Positions 48,563 to 61,000 of a DNA stretch of 64,000 nt are shown in pieces (positions within the stretch are counted from its first letter, which is position 1; each line of letters begins with the position of its first letter). The stretch comes from Labyrinthula sp. Ha. Its lineage: Eukaryota > Sar > Bigyra > Labyrinthulida > Labyrinthulaceae. Made by a program: the position numbers and the translations under genes. The DNA lies in the NCBI GenBank assembly GCA_015227615.1, contig JAALGZ010000048.1:186001-250000 (forward strand), written 5' to 3'. The notes under the pieces are model-generated. The model was not told the DNA's origin. It searched no databases and worked only from the letters and a program-made list of their open reading frames with translations.

Positions 48563-50493
48563 AGTATAGATATTCGAGATAAATCCAAGCTGTAACTCCA
48601 GATTTAGAACACCCTTTATAAGCTTTTTTGGCAATGATTTGATCATTTTTTCTCAAATCCGATAGAAGTAGAGCAAATTGACGAATAAAGAAATTTAGAG
48701 CATGAACAATATTCTCCAGTCCACGAAGCTAGGGTCATCCTGATTCACAGGTTGTATCTATGTAGATTTTAGTAAGGAATTAATGCGTTCACATACAGGA
48801 AAACTATTATTTCACTAGAATGAAGAAGCAAGTGATCGTGTTTTCATATATTGCTGTTACTATTTAAGGTTCATTTTATCGAATAAAGTAGTTGTACTGA
48901 AAACTAACAGGCCAAAACAAAACCAATACGTTCAGATAGCTATGCAGAAACTTCCTAGAGTGCGCCCTAGTTATAAATTCTCTCAGAAGCAAAAATGTTT
49001 GAGATCAAGTAGAAGTTGGGAGCTCTAGGAACTAAGATACATATATTCCGAAGTGGTGTAAGTTCACATACTGGATGACAGCGTAAGATATGCAATGTTT
49101 TTACCCTTCGACAATCCTGTCGAACTGACATAAAGTTCAAGCAGCCAATTAAGATTTTCTTTCGTCAACTTAGTGCTATTCTCCATTCGTTTTAAGCATA
49201 ACTTTTGAAGAAAATTAGAGCAGTAGTTATTTTTTAGGTTTGTAGGATTTAGAAAGATAAAGCATTAGAGGTGATATCTCAACCAACTCAATTCTTTGGG
49301 TTATAGGTCTTTGTTTTGATAAATAAAGATAAATTTATAATTAAACTCAATGATAACAAACCGTAGATGAATGCAAGGAATAAATCTGGTTGTTCTTCCA
49401 AAATGCCTCTACATAAATATTATGATCTTTGGATGCAAATAAAGTATCTTATAGAAGGTCAGCTATGTTTAAAGAAAATATAACAATTCATAGGCTACAA
49501 ATAAGGAAATCTTTATCTGGCTGGTGTAATAATTCCCTCTAATTATACTACGTGCTGAAAGCATAATACCTGACGTTAAAGTCTTAAATGCAATATGTGT
49601 CATTTTCTCTTTATCGATATAAATTTACTTGGTTTATTGCCCTTTCTAAAAGTTTGATTTGTACAGAGTACAATATTTTTTGCTAACTTAATTACCATAG
49701 TTAAAAAAACAAGCTTCACACCCAATAATCCTGCTGAGCTAAATACTTCCACATATGATTGTCGAGGTCTGTTTCTAGAAGAGGCGATAGGTCTTATAGT
49801 TAAATAAGGTTTCTATTGCTCAAAGATTCCTTAGCATGGAATACACTTAATATAAGTTTCTCATTTTCTATAGCAAGTATAGGGGCCTGCTCTTTTTTTT
49901 ATGGTGCCTTTATTTCACTAGGTATTACAGCAAGCTCAGTTTGTGGATGGCCCTTCCTTTTTTCGTAGAACTAATACTTCATTGCAACTTAATAAGAATC
50001 GGTTTAACCATATATTTAGCATTGGGCACTCAGTTATCAAACCATGATAGAAGACCAAGTTTATTTCTGCATACAATTAGGTGTGCTGATAAAATATTTC
50101 CTTTGCTGCTATAAGACTTGTCGCATAATAAGAAATTACACAATCTTAACTTTATGAATGTGAAAAGGAGAAGGTCTGGTACTCAAGCAACAGAGAAAGA
50201 CCCAGGAAGGATTCTTGTATGGATGGAATTAGTTTAATAGTATTGTAGGGTAATATTAAAGAAGAGTTAGTTGTTGATTTAAAGTATGCTGTATCATTAT
50301 TGATGAGAATTATATTAATTTGTGGAAAGTACTTAAAATCAAATTAGGTAGTTTAGGCTAGAGATGGGCGAATCCATGAAAATTTACTTGAGCTTATGCT
50401 TAAATGATGTGTTTCTATATGGAAAATATCGAAAACTTTGAATTTAGTAGAAGTGTAGAGCTTATTAGCAGTATATTTTTATTTGGGCTCCGG
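48563..50493. other. Spacer between the carboxypeptidase gene and the MULE
   Basis: About 1.9 kb, AT-rich, stops in all frames, no open stretch of note and no recognised repeat. Confidence 0.5.
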
Positions 50494-50548
50494 TTCTTTC
50501 ACTCCGGAGTCGGATACTCCTCGCGATGTCATTGGTCAGATAGATTTT
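50494..50548 (+). repeat. Left terminal inverted repeat of the MULE
   Basis: It matches the reverse complement of 53366-53418 with scattered mismatches over about 50 bp. The core ACTC-GGAGTC is best conserved. It lies 101 bp before the transposase start. Confidence 0.6.
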
Positions 50549-50648
50549 CCAATTTTTTTTTATCATACGTCTGAATAAAGTATGCACAGAATGGCAATTT
50601 CCCATAGAGAAAATTTAAAGAGGGCAGACAAAAATATTTTGGGCAAAT

Positions 50649-52639
50649 TTGAAAACAAAATTACGAACAAAAACTATGCAAAAAGACGAAACCAAAGGGA
50701 CAAGCCTCCAACCAGAGGTTCTAGACCCTGAAGAACAAAGTCAAAAAGATATACTTAGAAAATGGACTTCAGCAACCTATTCTACTTCAGAAGAAATGCT
50801 GGAAGTGATCAGTAGACTTGCCAGTGGTCGATTTATGTGGAAAATTCGCGCTTCTCACTACTTTGACGAGGTAATCAGCTTTGCTAAGTGGGGTTGGAAC
50901 TGTAAACGACTTAGAAGATGCAAAATTAAATGTAGTTCAGACAAAAATTGCTCGTTTGAAGTTAACATTAAGCTTAATCTTGAAACTTCTAAGTACATTT
51001 TCGTCGTAATTAACGAAAATCACTGCAATCATGAGGTAAAAGCACTAGGAAAGATAAAAAAATACGTACAACAGCTTACAACTGAAGAATTAAAAATGAT
51101 TAAACACCTAGGAGTTGCCGACAGTGGAATTGCAGCGGCAGATGTCGCTCTACATCGCAATTTTCCAGGCACATTGTTTGACAAAGTACTAGTAAAACGA
51201 ATTATGAAAAAGGCTAAAGAAGGCGTTGACGCTAGCGAAGAAAATAATATTAAAAAGTTAATTACGTGTGGGAAAAGATGCTTAGAACGTGGAGGAAGAT
51301 TTGATCTGACTTGGGATTATCCCAAGGAAGGCAAAGCTATTCTAAATGGAGTCAGCTTTCAAGAAGACCTACAAAATAAATTAAAAAAAATATACGGGGA
51401 TAGTATCCAAGTGGATACTACCCATGGAATGAGCAGATATCGTTTGGTGGCAATGTTCCCTTGCTGGATCGATTGCTTCCGTAAAACAATAAATTTCGGG
51501 TGCTCAATGATGGAAAGCGAGTCCAGTAAAGATATCGTTAGAGGGCTGAAACTTCTGGGTCTTCTGCATGCGATAGTCATCATGACCGATGGGAGTAAAG
51601 CACTGGAAGCAGCTGTTGAGGAACTGGGGGCGTCTCATGTTCTTTGCAGGAAACACTTCTTTGCGACCTTGAACTCAGCAGCATCTGGCCTAAAAGGGAT
51701 GAAAAAAATAAAATTTACAAGCAGCTTGGGCGATGTTCTCACTGGAATCTTTTCAGAAGAAAAAGACTTGATCAGCTTATTAAAAACATGTTGGTTGAAT
51801 ATCCTGAAGAACCACAGCAAGTTGTCCTAAAAAAAATTGAGGAAAAAAAACAAAGTGTATTGGGAAATGAAGAGAAAACTTCCAATGTTTTCTCATAGCA
51901 CTACTCAGAGGGTTGAATCATTTCACTCAGCCATCAAAGGGAATGGTTCTTTAAAAAGTACTCTTAAAACCTGGACCCTTGATGAGGTTGTGACTTACCA
52001 CGAGAATAATGTGGATAAGTACATGGAGAAAACTTTGAAAAAGATTAAGGATTTGATTCGGGAGGATAAAGATTTTTCAAAGGAAGCTGATGAAATGTTC
52101 ACAAAAAAGTTAAAGTTGATGGGAGTGTGCTGGATTGCTGAAGAGTTGAGTTCAAGAAAGTTCATTTTCAGTGATTCAAACATGAGAGTAAAGATGAAAC
52201 ATGTGTTGGAGGTTGTTGAAAGGGAAGGGGTAAAACTTCAATCATGTACTTCTGAAACCTGGAATAACCATTGCTTTACTTGTCGTCACTATGCCCGGTA
52301 TTGTGATCGTAAAAGGATTAAATACATGGACATAGATCATCTTCCAGCAAGGTGGAGGTACCAGGAGCATCTTCTGTTCAAGCAAGCATTAAGGGAGATG
52401 GGACGAGAAGTCGATGGCCCACGTGGGCGTATTGAGTTCAAGGTAAAGTTACACCTATGAATGTAGCTTACGTCCCAAGAAATTCGGAAGCCAAATATTC
52501 CAAGCTTCTCACTACATGCAAAGCACTCTGTGAAGAGACGAAAAGTAGTAACGTATGCTGGAAGAAACTATGCAGCAGTCTTGAAGATGACCGCTGCATT
52601 AAGGGAGAACCCAGATGTAGACTTTGGGGATATGGATGA
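50649..52639 (+). pseudogene. MULE transposase (WRKY/FLYWCH-like finger, DDE domain, SWIM), frame broken
   Basis: The N-terminal part carries a Cys/His finger (CKIKC...CSFEV...HCNHEV) of the FAR1/FLYWCH kind that binds DNA. The MULE catalytic domain follows: VDTTHGMSRY with the first Asp, IVIMTDGSKALEAAV with the second Asp, HVLCRKHFFA next, then the TTQRVESFHSAIK segment. A SWIM-like CxxxxWxxHCFTCRHY finger lies near 52240-52290. It is broken as read. Around 51790-51840 the best-looking protein (LVEYPEEPQQVVLKK) lies in another frame for about 40-50 nt before the original frame resumes. This could be two compensating indels, or one in-frame TAA at 51828. A further shift near 52455 puts the last 60 codons (AKYSKLLTTCKALCEE) in another frame. 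The lesions sit at or near A-runs, so sequencing error is possible. Confidence 0.8.
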
Positions 52640-52759
52640 GGTTTCTGAAGAAAGTAGGATTAGGTTTTAGTCACCAAGGAAGAGGGTGAAAAGAAGGAAG
52701 GGAAATAGAGAAAACGTAGCTTCACCTCTGTACTTATCACAAATAACTTTTTGACGGAT

Positions 52760-53100
52760 GAGTATGGTTTTAATTCTTGGACTTTTCTTTTTAAATATAA
52801 ATCTGGAACCTTGAACATAAATCCTTGAACCCAAATCCCCTCCATTTTTTTTGGAATATAAATTCTTGAACTTTTTCTTGAACTGTAAATCCTAAACCTT
52901 GTTTCTTGAAATACAAGTCTTGAACATTTTTTCTTGAAATATAGTTTCTTGAACTTGTTTTCTTGAAAAATAAATTCTGAACCTGATTTTTTGAAATGTA
53001 AATGTTTAATCCCCATCCCGTTTGTTTTGAATAATACTGAACCTTAACTTTTTCCTTGAATAAATCCTGCATTTTCAAACCTCTGAGCAGCACTAAACCT
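52760..53100. repeat. Minisatellite of about 33-bp units inside the MULE
   Basis: Roughly nine or ten diverged copies of a unit like TTTTCTTGAAATATAAATTC followed by TTGAACC. It lies between the transposase and the right inverted repeat. The minus-strand open stretches here (52660-53016, 52791-53093) only reflect the repeat (recurrent FQE, YFKK, SRxY motifs). Confidence 0.7.
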
Positions 53101-53365
53101 TATTCAATATTAACCTTTTGTTTTTATTGACTCACTTCTTGCACTCAATTTTGTTCAATATTATTGAATCTTGTAAAAGGTTTAAATCTTCTTAAATCAT
53201 TTAAAATCTTGTTAATTCTCGTGAATTCTTACTAAATCTTGTAAATTATTGTGTTTTTGTGAAATTAGCTTTGTTCTGCCTTATGTTTTATCATGCAACT
53301 TTGAGGATTTCAAATTTTTCATGTTGATTTTGTTGGTTTGATTTTTTCAAATTTTTTTTGGACAA

Positions 53366-53418
53366 TTAAAAATTCGGTCAATGAGATTTAGGAATATTTG
53401 ACTCCAGAGTAAAAAAAT
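53366..53418 (-). repeat. Right terminal inverted repeat of the MULE
   Basis: It is the partner of 50494-50548. On the minus strand it reads TTTTACTCTGGAGTCAAATA and continues to TCATTGACCGA, an imperfect match over about 50 bp. Confidence 0.6.
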
Positions 53419-56400
53419 CTTATTCGCACATTTTTCATGGTAAAATTTATACTAAGCGGCATAGAAAAAAGGCATTCTTGAATATTGTTAAACTAATTTT
53501 ATGGAAATTAGGGTATATAACCAAAGCTCAACAAGGATATATGACTAATAGAGTTATTCTCTATGTTCTGTTCTATATTTAGTCAACTTTATGCAAGGTT
53601 TAATATAGACACACAATTATGAATCGCTTCAAGAATTCATAGAAATGATTTAGTTCAATTCTTTATAGCAGAAGACATGAATATTGAACTAAATGAATTC
53701 ATTATCCTCTTTCTTACTATCAATCGATATTCTTATTAGTACTAGGTAATTAAAACAACGAGAGCAGTTATTTTCCTTCTGGAATACGAGTTTAAGTTGA
53801 ACATTCGGATTAAATATCTTCCCAACAATAAAGGAGGAGTATGTTTATATGTAGTTGAAATTAATGTCTCTTATATGAGTAAACTTATTGTATAATCGCT
53901 GACTAAATAAATACATATGAGCTTAATATTCATATTTTAAGTTTTACCAATTCTAGGGCATTCTCACACACGCTAGATCAATAAAAACCAGTTTCTTGGT
54001 CAAAAAATGCCCCTATTAAATGAAGAAAAGGAATGGGAAAGTTCCTGGGTTATATATTTTAAGTCCTGGTTTAGGTTAGTTTTACAGATTTTATCAAAGA
54101 GCGAATGAATTTTAATTACATTCTTCCAAAGACTCTTGTATAGTATGACAGAAACTTCATAAGAGGGATCTAGGTTGAACGTATTACTAGCCTTTGTAAA
54201 TTCATCCAGAAGAACGTTATCTACTATTTATCACCGTTAAAAAGGGTACAAAGGATGTCAAAGTTAATACTGTCGTTAACAGCTCGCATATCCACATCTC
54301 CTTCAGGTCTTGCTATAGAGTTCTTCACTCCATCTCCAGATTTATTGGAGGTAATATCAATTATTAAAATTCTAACAACAGTATGGTTTCTTCTAGCTCT
54401 GAATCTACCTTTTGATGGTCTGGCTAATAATATTCACCCAAATACCCATTATTGAGTCATAATATATCTGCAGGCTCATTCGCGAAGGATTTGATCAGCA
54501 TTTACTTTGCACAGGTTCTTTTCATTTCCTATAAATGTCCTATCCTTCTACTGAAATATTCTTCTTTGAGAAATAATCTCTCAGTCTCTGTCGTCCCTTC
54601 TCTAGGAACTCTGTTGCTAGGAAAAGACCTGTAACTATCTTATATTTCTATGAAAAAATCCATAGTCATTTGACGAGAAATCTATTTTCGTTGTAGCACC
54701 CATGAGAAACAGTTTCACCCAAACTTATTTTATTTTGGCTGTGATTTCTTAAAAGCACTTTATCTCAAGTAAAATATAACAGTCTAAATCTCTAAAACCA
54801 AAAATTTGTTGTGTTATTGGCCCTTACTGTTTTCTAAAAAATAATGTAATCTACTTTCTTCTAAAACTGCTTTTAAACGATTGATACAAAGGGTCTCGAT
54901 TGTTTAAATGGTTAAACCGATGAATCTTAAAATTCAGTAAATATCGCAATAACATAAACCATTGTTAACTTTCACGTAGCAATGCTCTCTTGTGTCATAA
55001 ATTGAAATAACATGGCACTAGACCAATGTTACACAGTTACTAGACCTGACAAGTGATACCACAGGAAATAGTATGCTAAAGAAGTTATATGCTTTCATTA
55101 ATCCCCAAAATAAAAATTTTGAAGAAAAAAGCACAGCCCAATTATGTAGTAAATTGAATAAGGATTTTCTGATAACTTAAATGAAAACAGAATATCTAAC
55201 TCAATAATTCAGTTAAGACTTTAGGACTAGTAAGAATATTAGGGGAATAACTCATGTATGAATTGAAGATGACAACGATTAGAGCGATATGGTGCTGGAA
55301 TTAATTTAGCTAGAGAAAAAAATAAAAGGAATATCTTTGCAAATCTATTATCTAGAATGATTTCAAGTTACCAGTAACGTAAGAAGCAGATAAAATTAAA
55401 TCAGGCAAGAATAATTACGATAACACCCTAATATAGAATTTGCCCGCAAATCCAAGTGCTCTAAAAAGGCCAAAATATACAGTGGACGATACATTAGGGC
55501 ACATAAAGCCGCAAATAATGGCAAAGAAGCACATACCCATGTGCGTGAATACAATATATGAGCCAATTAAACAGTCTTTTGTGAATAGTGTAAAGGTAAC
55601 CGATGTTCGCAGAATGGGAATCACCCAAAACTTACTATACTTCCCAAAAGTTTCCCGGGCTTCAAGATAGTAGTCACAATTTTTAGAAATCAAAAACCAA
55701 GGTATTCAGAAGAACGCGATGATGTGAGTGAAAATTAGTTCAATACCGTTGCATAGTTTTGTTATCTTTGTTTTCTCCAAATATATCTGGAATGTACTTA
55801 AAAAATCCAGTAAATATTCTCCATTGATAAAGCACGCACGCAAGTAGTTCCCGGATCTCGTTAATTGAACCAAACAAAATTGAGTTTAGTGCATATATAT
55901 ATGGTTAGGGACTAAAATTATATTTATGGCAAGAAGTTTTACCAGCAGACCCGGTAAGACCCCTAAAATATCTCAATTTCAGTCAAGCAAATAAGGTAAA
56001 TCTCTGATCACCTCTTAAAGGCATTAATGAGCCATCAGTCCGTTCTGCTTCTGTTCCTGGGTTAAATTACAAGGTAAAGTCTGACTATATAAGCTTAAAT
56101 GGTTCCTTTTAACTATGAACCAGAGAATTTGTTAAGGGAAATTGTATCTCAATTCGTCTCAATAAATTGCACTGAGACTATATAGTTCATGAGAAATAGC
56201 ATGGTCTTTTTATTTTTTTAACTCTTTCCACCTCCAATAACTTCGGCGATTGAAATGCTACATTGGTCTCAAATCGCTAGTTTTTCCATATCTTGTTGTC
56301 ACAACCTAACTTTGAGTTTAGATTCTCAATCTAGACTATTTCATTTTTGCAGGTCTCTGACAGAACCATTCACTATAGAAATTAATCATTTTCCAGATAT

Positions 56401-58039
56401 TTTAAGAAAACAAAAAAAATAGTTTTACATCAGCACAAGAGGCTAAACCAACTATTAAGTAAGTGAGAAGAGTAACTTCTTTTCATTCTTAATAGTATTC
56501 CGAAGATTCAAGATGGATTAAACAAAGGGTACCATATTAGTAACATTTCTATCCCTAAAAGTAAGAAAAACAAAAAAGAGTATTATACTCTAAAGAACTC
56601 TTCCACGATATTTTTGTGTGAACAATACTTTCTGTTATGAATAAGAAAAAAAGATTAGTACAATCAACCCATCCTAGTCGAGAGAGAAATTAAGATCCGT
56701 TACTACCGGATATGCTGCTTCCCTTAAGTACGCATGGAAAATCATGAAGTACTTTTAGGCGAATCAATTCTTGCGGTGTGAAACAAAAGGATTTAATTAT
56801 ATATTCCTTTTCGACAGGAGTGTATATTCCATATCCTATTCTACGCAACTTTAAATATTTGGCCAAAAGCTAGCATTAGCTATAGCTTAAGAAAAAATGC
56901 TACTTGTGGTATGTATGTCTATCCAATACATGTGTACATATTGATGCCGAGTGAGGACTCATTGAGGGCTCAGTCATCCTCTTAATGCATTTTGAAGTGT
57001 CTAAGCAAATTAGAGTGAGTCTCGAAAACCCCAATGGGTAAGAGACTTTCGCAATTTTAATGAGTCCTGAGTGAGTTTAGAAGGTCCTTCAAACTCTCAA
57101 AATTCAAATCCATTGGATTTGAGTTTTAGAACGCTTAATTCTTTTTTTGCACGGTTATATAATTATGCATCAGGGTAAGGAATATTGTTTCAATGTGTAC
57201 TAAGTTGGTCATACGTTTATATTTATAGCGTATTATGTACTTCCTTTGTACCAGTGGAGCAGCTTTAGATCTATAATAAATGTTTGGCACCCCGGAAAAC
57301 GTTTAAAACTAAATATTTTAATTTAATTTGTATAGCTCGCCAAACTATTTTCCACTTTTATTCAGCTGTAGGATCCCCAGTATTCATTTTCTATTCTTTT
57401 TCCATGATATGTAGGTCGCTCCACGGAGAATTAGCAACAAAATTATCGAATTAATTTTCAATATAGTTAACACGCCACTAAATATTAGGACCTTACGGGT
57501 TGCATGAAGTAGATGGCGATGATATAACTATTACAATGAAGTTCATAAAATCAAGGATTAGAGAGCTATAACCAATCCCTATGACTTAGTAGCTGAAGAT
57601 GAAGTTTTGCTGGAGTGAATGGATATCTCTAATAAATGAACTCAAGGCATCTATCAGGAACTCATTAGACGCTTGCTTTTTTTAGAGAGCTAAGGATTAT
57701 TCTTCAAGAAAAATGTTCTCAACCAAGCTTTCGTGTCTATGCCAAAGCATTAGAATTAAACCACTTCTGCAGTAGGTTAATTGAAAATACTACTTAACGC
57801 CTTATTCATCAGTTTTGTTATTATGTATATTGATAAGCAGGTCAATCTTTATATAGTATAGTTCTTAAGGGTTAAATGGGCCTGTTGGCCTAGCCTTCTA
57901 CGAGCCCGGTGCTTACTACTCATTTAGCCTTTTATTACTATCAATATTGTGTTCTTATTCTCTGGTTCTTAGTAGATGGCGCTCCAGAATGCCCGATTTC
58001 ATTCGCCCAAGGTTGCTTTACTCTAGATTATCCATGATT
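53419..58039. other. Spacer between the MULE and LINE copy 2
   Basis: About 4.6 kb, mostly AT-rich and closed in all frames. Two coding-like patches exist. 54230-54455 on the minus strand is open for about 60 codons without an ATG (includes GDGVKNSIARPEGDVDMRAV) and is unrecognised. The other is the minus-strand open stretch at 55415-55693, listed separately. At 56952-57070 an inverted pair GAGGACTCATT / AATGAGTCCTG lies about 100 bp apart. Confidence 0.45.
55415..55693 (-). CDS. Possible exon or gene fragment of a membrane protein (92 codons)
   Basis: The patch is richer in GC than its surroundings, with codon-like composition on the minus strand. The product has two or three hydrophobic stretches (FWVIPILRTSVTFTLF, IGSYIVFTHMGMCFFAIICG). 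I do not recognise it. No 28-31 nt intron could be placed to extend it either way. It may be a fragment of an inactivated gene or chance. Confidence 0.25.
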   Translation of the reverse strand: MISKNCDYYLEARETFGKYSKFWVIPILRTSVTFTLFTKDCLIGSYIVFTHMGMCFFAIICGFMCPNVSSTVYFGLFRALGFAGKFYIRVLS

Positions 58040-61000
58040 TCCCAAAATTTCTAATTTCCCAAAATTTCAATCTAAAATAATCCAAATTGAAAAAGATTGG
58101 AATTGACACTCATCTGACCGCGTGAGCCTGAAGCAGACGGCAGAATGTCCAGATATTGTGTCCGGGAGGCTTATTGAGGTGTATGAAGGGCTATTGAGCA
58201 AGTTTCCGAACGGTTTTTGCTGATATCAATTGGAAGGTAGTGAGCTGAGGTTTCTGGGGGCTGCTGGTGCACCGGGGTTTTAGACGAGGTTGCTTCAAGG
58301 TCGTGAACGGTGTATTCTTACTTTCCATAACTATTAGGGGTGCCAGGGAGGTGTATCGAGGGGGTTTTGGCTGGTTTCTTGGTCAGGAGGTGAATTCTGG
58401 TTATTTCGGTGTTTGGCTGTTTTGGGTTGGGATGGAGTTAGGGAGGTTGGGAGGTCCATTCAGGCTGTATCTTGGGGGAGAAAGGGGTTGTGTTCTATTT
58501 ATCGGCTGGGGATGTAATATTTTTTAGATGCAGTTGCTAAATGTTCGGGTTCCAGGTTCAGGATGTTCCAGTGAGTCCAAGAAGTTTATTTATATAGGTC
58601 AACGGGTTTATTCTAACTGGTGCAGTTCCACGGTATCTCGCTGCTTGTTCCAGATAGGTTTCTCTGCTTGGTGTTCTGGATCCTGTGCCCGGTACGTTAT
58701 AAGTTCTTCTAAGACGTATTGGTTGGGGTGGTCCGTGGCTTGGTGGATCCTGGATGGGCGGCACAGGATCGATATCTTCTTCTTCTTCTAGACCAAGTTT
58801 TCTACAGGCTTCAGTGGGAGTTATATACTTTGGATCTTTCGGTTCTAGATGGTTGTTGATTCCAGTTTCTCGGAGGATATGAACTTGTCTGTCAGCTGTT
58901 GCATCACTTGCGTCTACATATTTTCTTCTCTGTTCAAGTAGTATCTTCTGGATGTCCAAGTCACCTTCGCAAAACCTGTATTCTTGGATTGGCACATTGT
59001 TCAAGATGGAGTTTATTTTCCTTGTCAAAAAGTTTAGTTTCTTTTTTATATCAGTGTTTAGGGGTCAGTTGCCGAGGTTATATATTCCAGGAGCTAAGAC
59101 CATGTTGCGTGCAAATTGCCTCTTAACTTTTCTGGTCAGGATGTTGCAGGAGAGTATGTCCCTGTATTTAGTAAGTCTTGCTTCGCACTTGTCCAGGTTG
59201 GACAGCACATGTTCCTGCGCTATTCCCGTGGAGTTAAAGACTGCGCCTAAATACTTCATTTCTTTTACTGACCGACTTCTTCTCGTAGTACTGATATTGG
59301 TTCAGCTACTGGTTGCAGCATCTTCTGGACTATATATTTAGTGTCTTTGACAGCTAATGTTCCTGCTCTTCTTCAATTTAAAGTTCCATCGCAGAAACGG
59401 TTTCTAAGGTGTGCCTTTAGTGACTTCTCTCGATGGAAGTATGTTTGGCACTTTTCGCAGAAAAAGTTGGTGAGAAGTTTATTTATGGTTTTATCCGGTA
59501 TCTGTCCTGTCAAAGAATATCCTTCATCTGTTAATAGTATTTTTGTTTTACTTAAGTTTATTCTTAGGTCAGAGAGAGATTCCAGTTTGTAAAGTTGCTC
59601 AATGAAGGAACTTATTCGGTTGTTGTTTTCACAAAGTGCAACCAAGTCATACGCAAAAGCTAGATAGTTAAAGATTTTTCCTTCTACTTCTACGTTTGCC
59701 AAGGTATTTGTATTTATCCTTTTTATTGTAGAATTGAGCACCAGTATGAATATAGCTGGAGAAAGTGAATCTCCTTGGAGTACTTCTCTTCTCAAGTGCA
59801 CCGTTTTGGACAGATGTTTCCCATCTGAGACTTTGACTGTAGCGTTCTTATATAATACCCGGATGAGTTTCCTTAGTTTGCTAGGCACTCCATGCTTCTT
59901 CAAATATGATTCTATGAAGTCATGGTTGACCGAGTCAAAAGCCTTTTGAAAGTCAATGAAGAGAAGTTTCAGTTTTGTGTTCTGCAGCAGTTTTTTCTTC
60001 ACAATATTGTTTAGGATCTCAATCTTGTTTATTGTGGAGTGACCTGATCTAAAACCTGCTTGATAAGAAGGTAGTTTATTAATAATTGGTTGAAGTCAAT
60101 TGTGGATTATCCTCGTTGTCAATTTGAAAGCTGTGTTCAAGAGTGCTATGGGCTTGTATGATCCAGGTGAATTTTTTTCTCCTTTTTGCTTGTAGATATG
60201 AATGATTTTCCCGTGGCAGAACTGTTTCTTCATTCTCTGGCTTAATGATGTTTTCCTGAAGAGCTCTTGGATTTCTCTTAGTAGAATTTTCTGAACTGCT
60301 GGTGATGCTTTCAACACTTCGTTGTTGATGCAATCAACGCCTGTGGCACGGTTATTCTTTAGTTGTCTTATGCATACCATGACTTCATCCATTAGCGGGG
60401 ATTTGAGTTTATGTGTTCTTCTGGAGCCGGTTCATATATTGGTCTACAGTAATGCATCCTTTCATCTTGAGTCAAGTGTATTTTTGGTATTGGCGGGTGT
60501 TGTTGACTGGTTATATAGTCACTGAGTATTTTCAACCTCTGGCACGTATCTACTTTATTTCCTTTGTCATCATTAGTGATCCGGGCATAGGTTTTGGCTG
60601 TTGGCTTTACTAGATTCAGCAGTGAGCATGCTTCTCTTGTGCGGTTTTGCTCAAACAGGGACTGTATTTTACTAGCAGTTTCAATGTACCAGTTTATTTT
60701 GTCTTTCCTTGCACTTCTTTTTACTGCGTTGGTGAGCTCCTTCCTTTCTCCCACTGTGGATGTATCCCAGAGTGAGTTCTTCCTTCGTAGCAGTTCTCGT
60801 GTTTGATCGGATGTTCTTTGTTCTGCCGTGTTGTTGCTCTGCTCAGGTACAAGGTCTTCTACCAACTTTGGAACAATCTGCGTCAAGGCTTCGCAATCTC
60901 TTTCTTCCTCTTTTAAGTTTAGGAGTTCCAGAATAATCTTATGATTCAGTTGTTGTGCAAGTTGTTCATTTGAGAGAAGTTTAGAGAGATCTTTTTGAGG

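Larger units (their letters stand above)
50494..53418 (+). mobile_element. MULE (Mutator-like) DNA transposon with degenerate terminal inverted repeats
   Basis: About 2.9 kb. It holds a MULE transposase (50649-52639), an AT-rich minisatellite and two imperfect inverted ends. The left end (50494-50548) includes ACTCCGGAGTCGGATACTCC and later TCATTGGTCAGA. The right end read on the minus strand (53418-53366) includes ACTCTGGAGTCAAATATTCC and then TCATTGACCGA. The true outer edges may lie a few tens of bases further out, and I could not establish the expected 9-bp target duplication. It is a plain DNA transposon, non-autonomous as it stands because the transposase frame is broken. Confidence 0.75.

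Noticed and set aside
50361-50390. GAGATGGGCGAAT, which resembles a hAT-type transposon end
   Set aside because: No matching inverted partner or 8-bp duplication was found nearby; the MULE ends at 50494 and 53418 explain the element better.
52660-53093. Minus-strand open stretches of 118 and 100 codons
   Set aside because: They are translations of the MULE minisatellite, not genes.
58267-58791. Two plus-strand open stretches of 86-87 codons, Gly/Trp-rich
   Set aside because: They are antisense to the G-poor 3' part and tail of LINE copy 2; composition explains the lack of stops.
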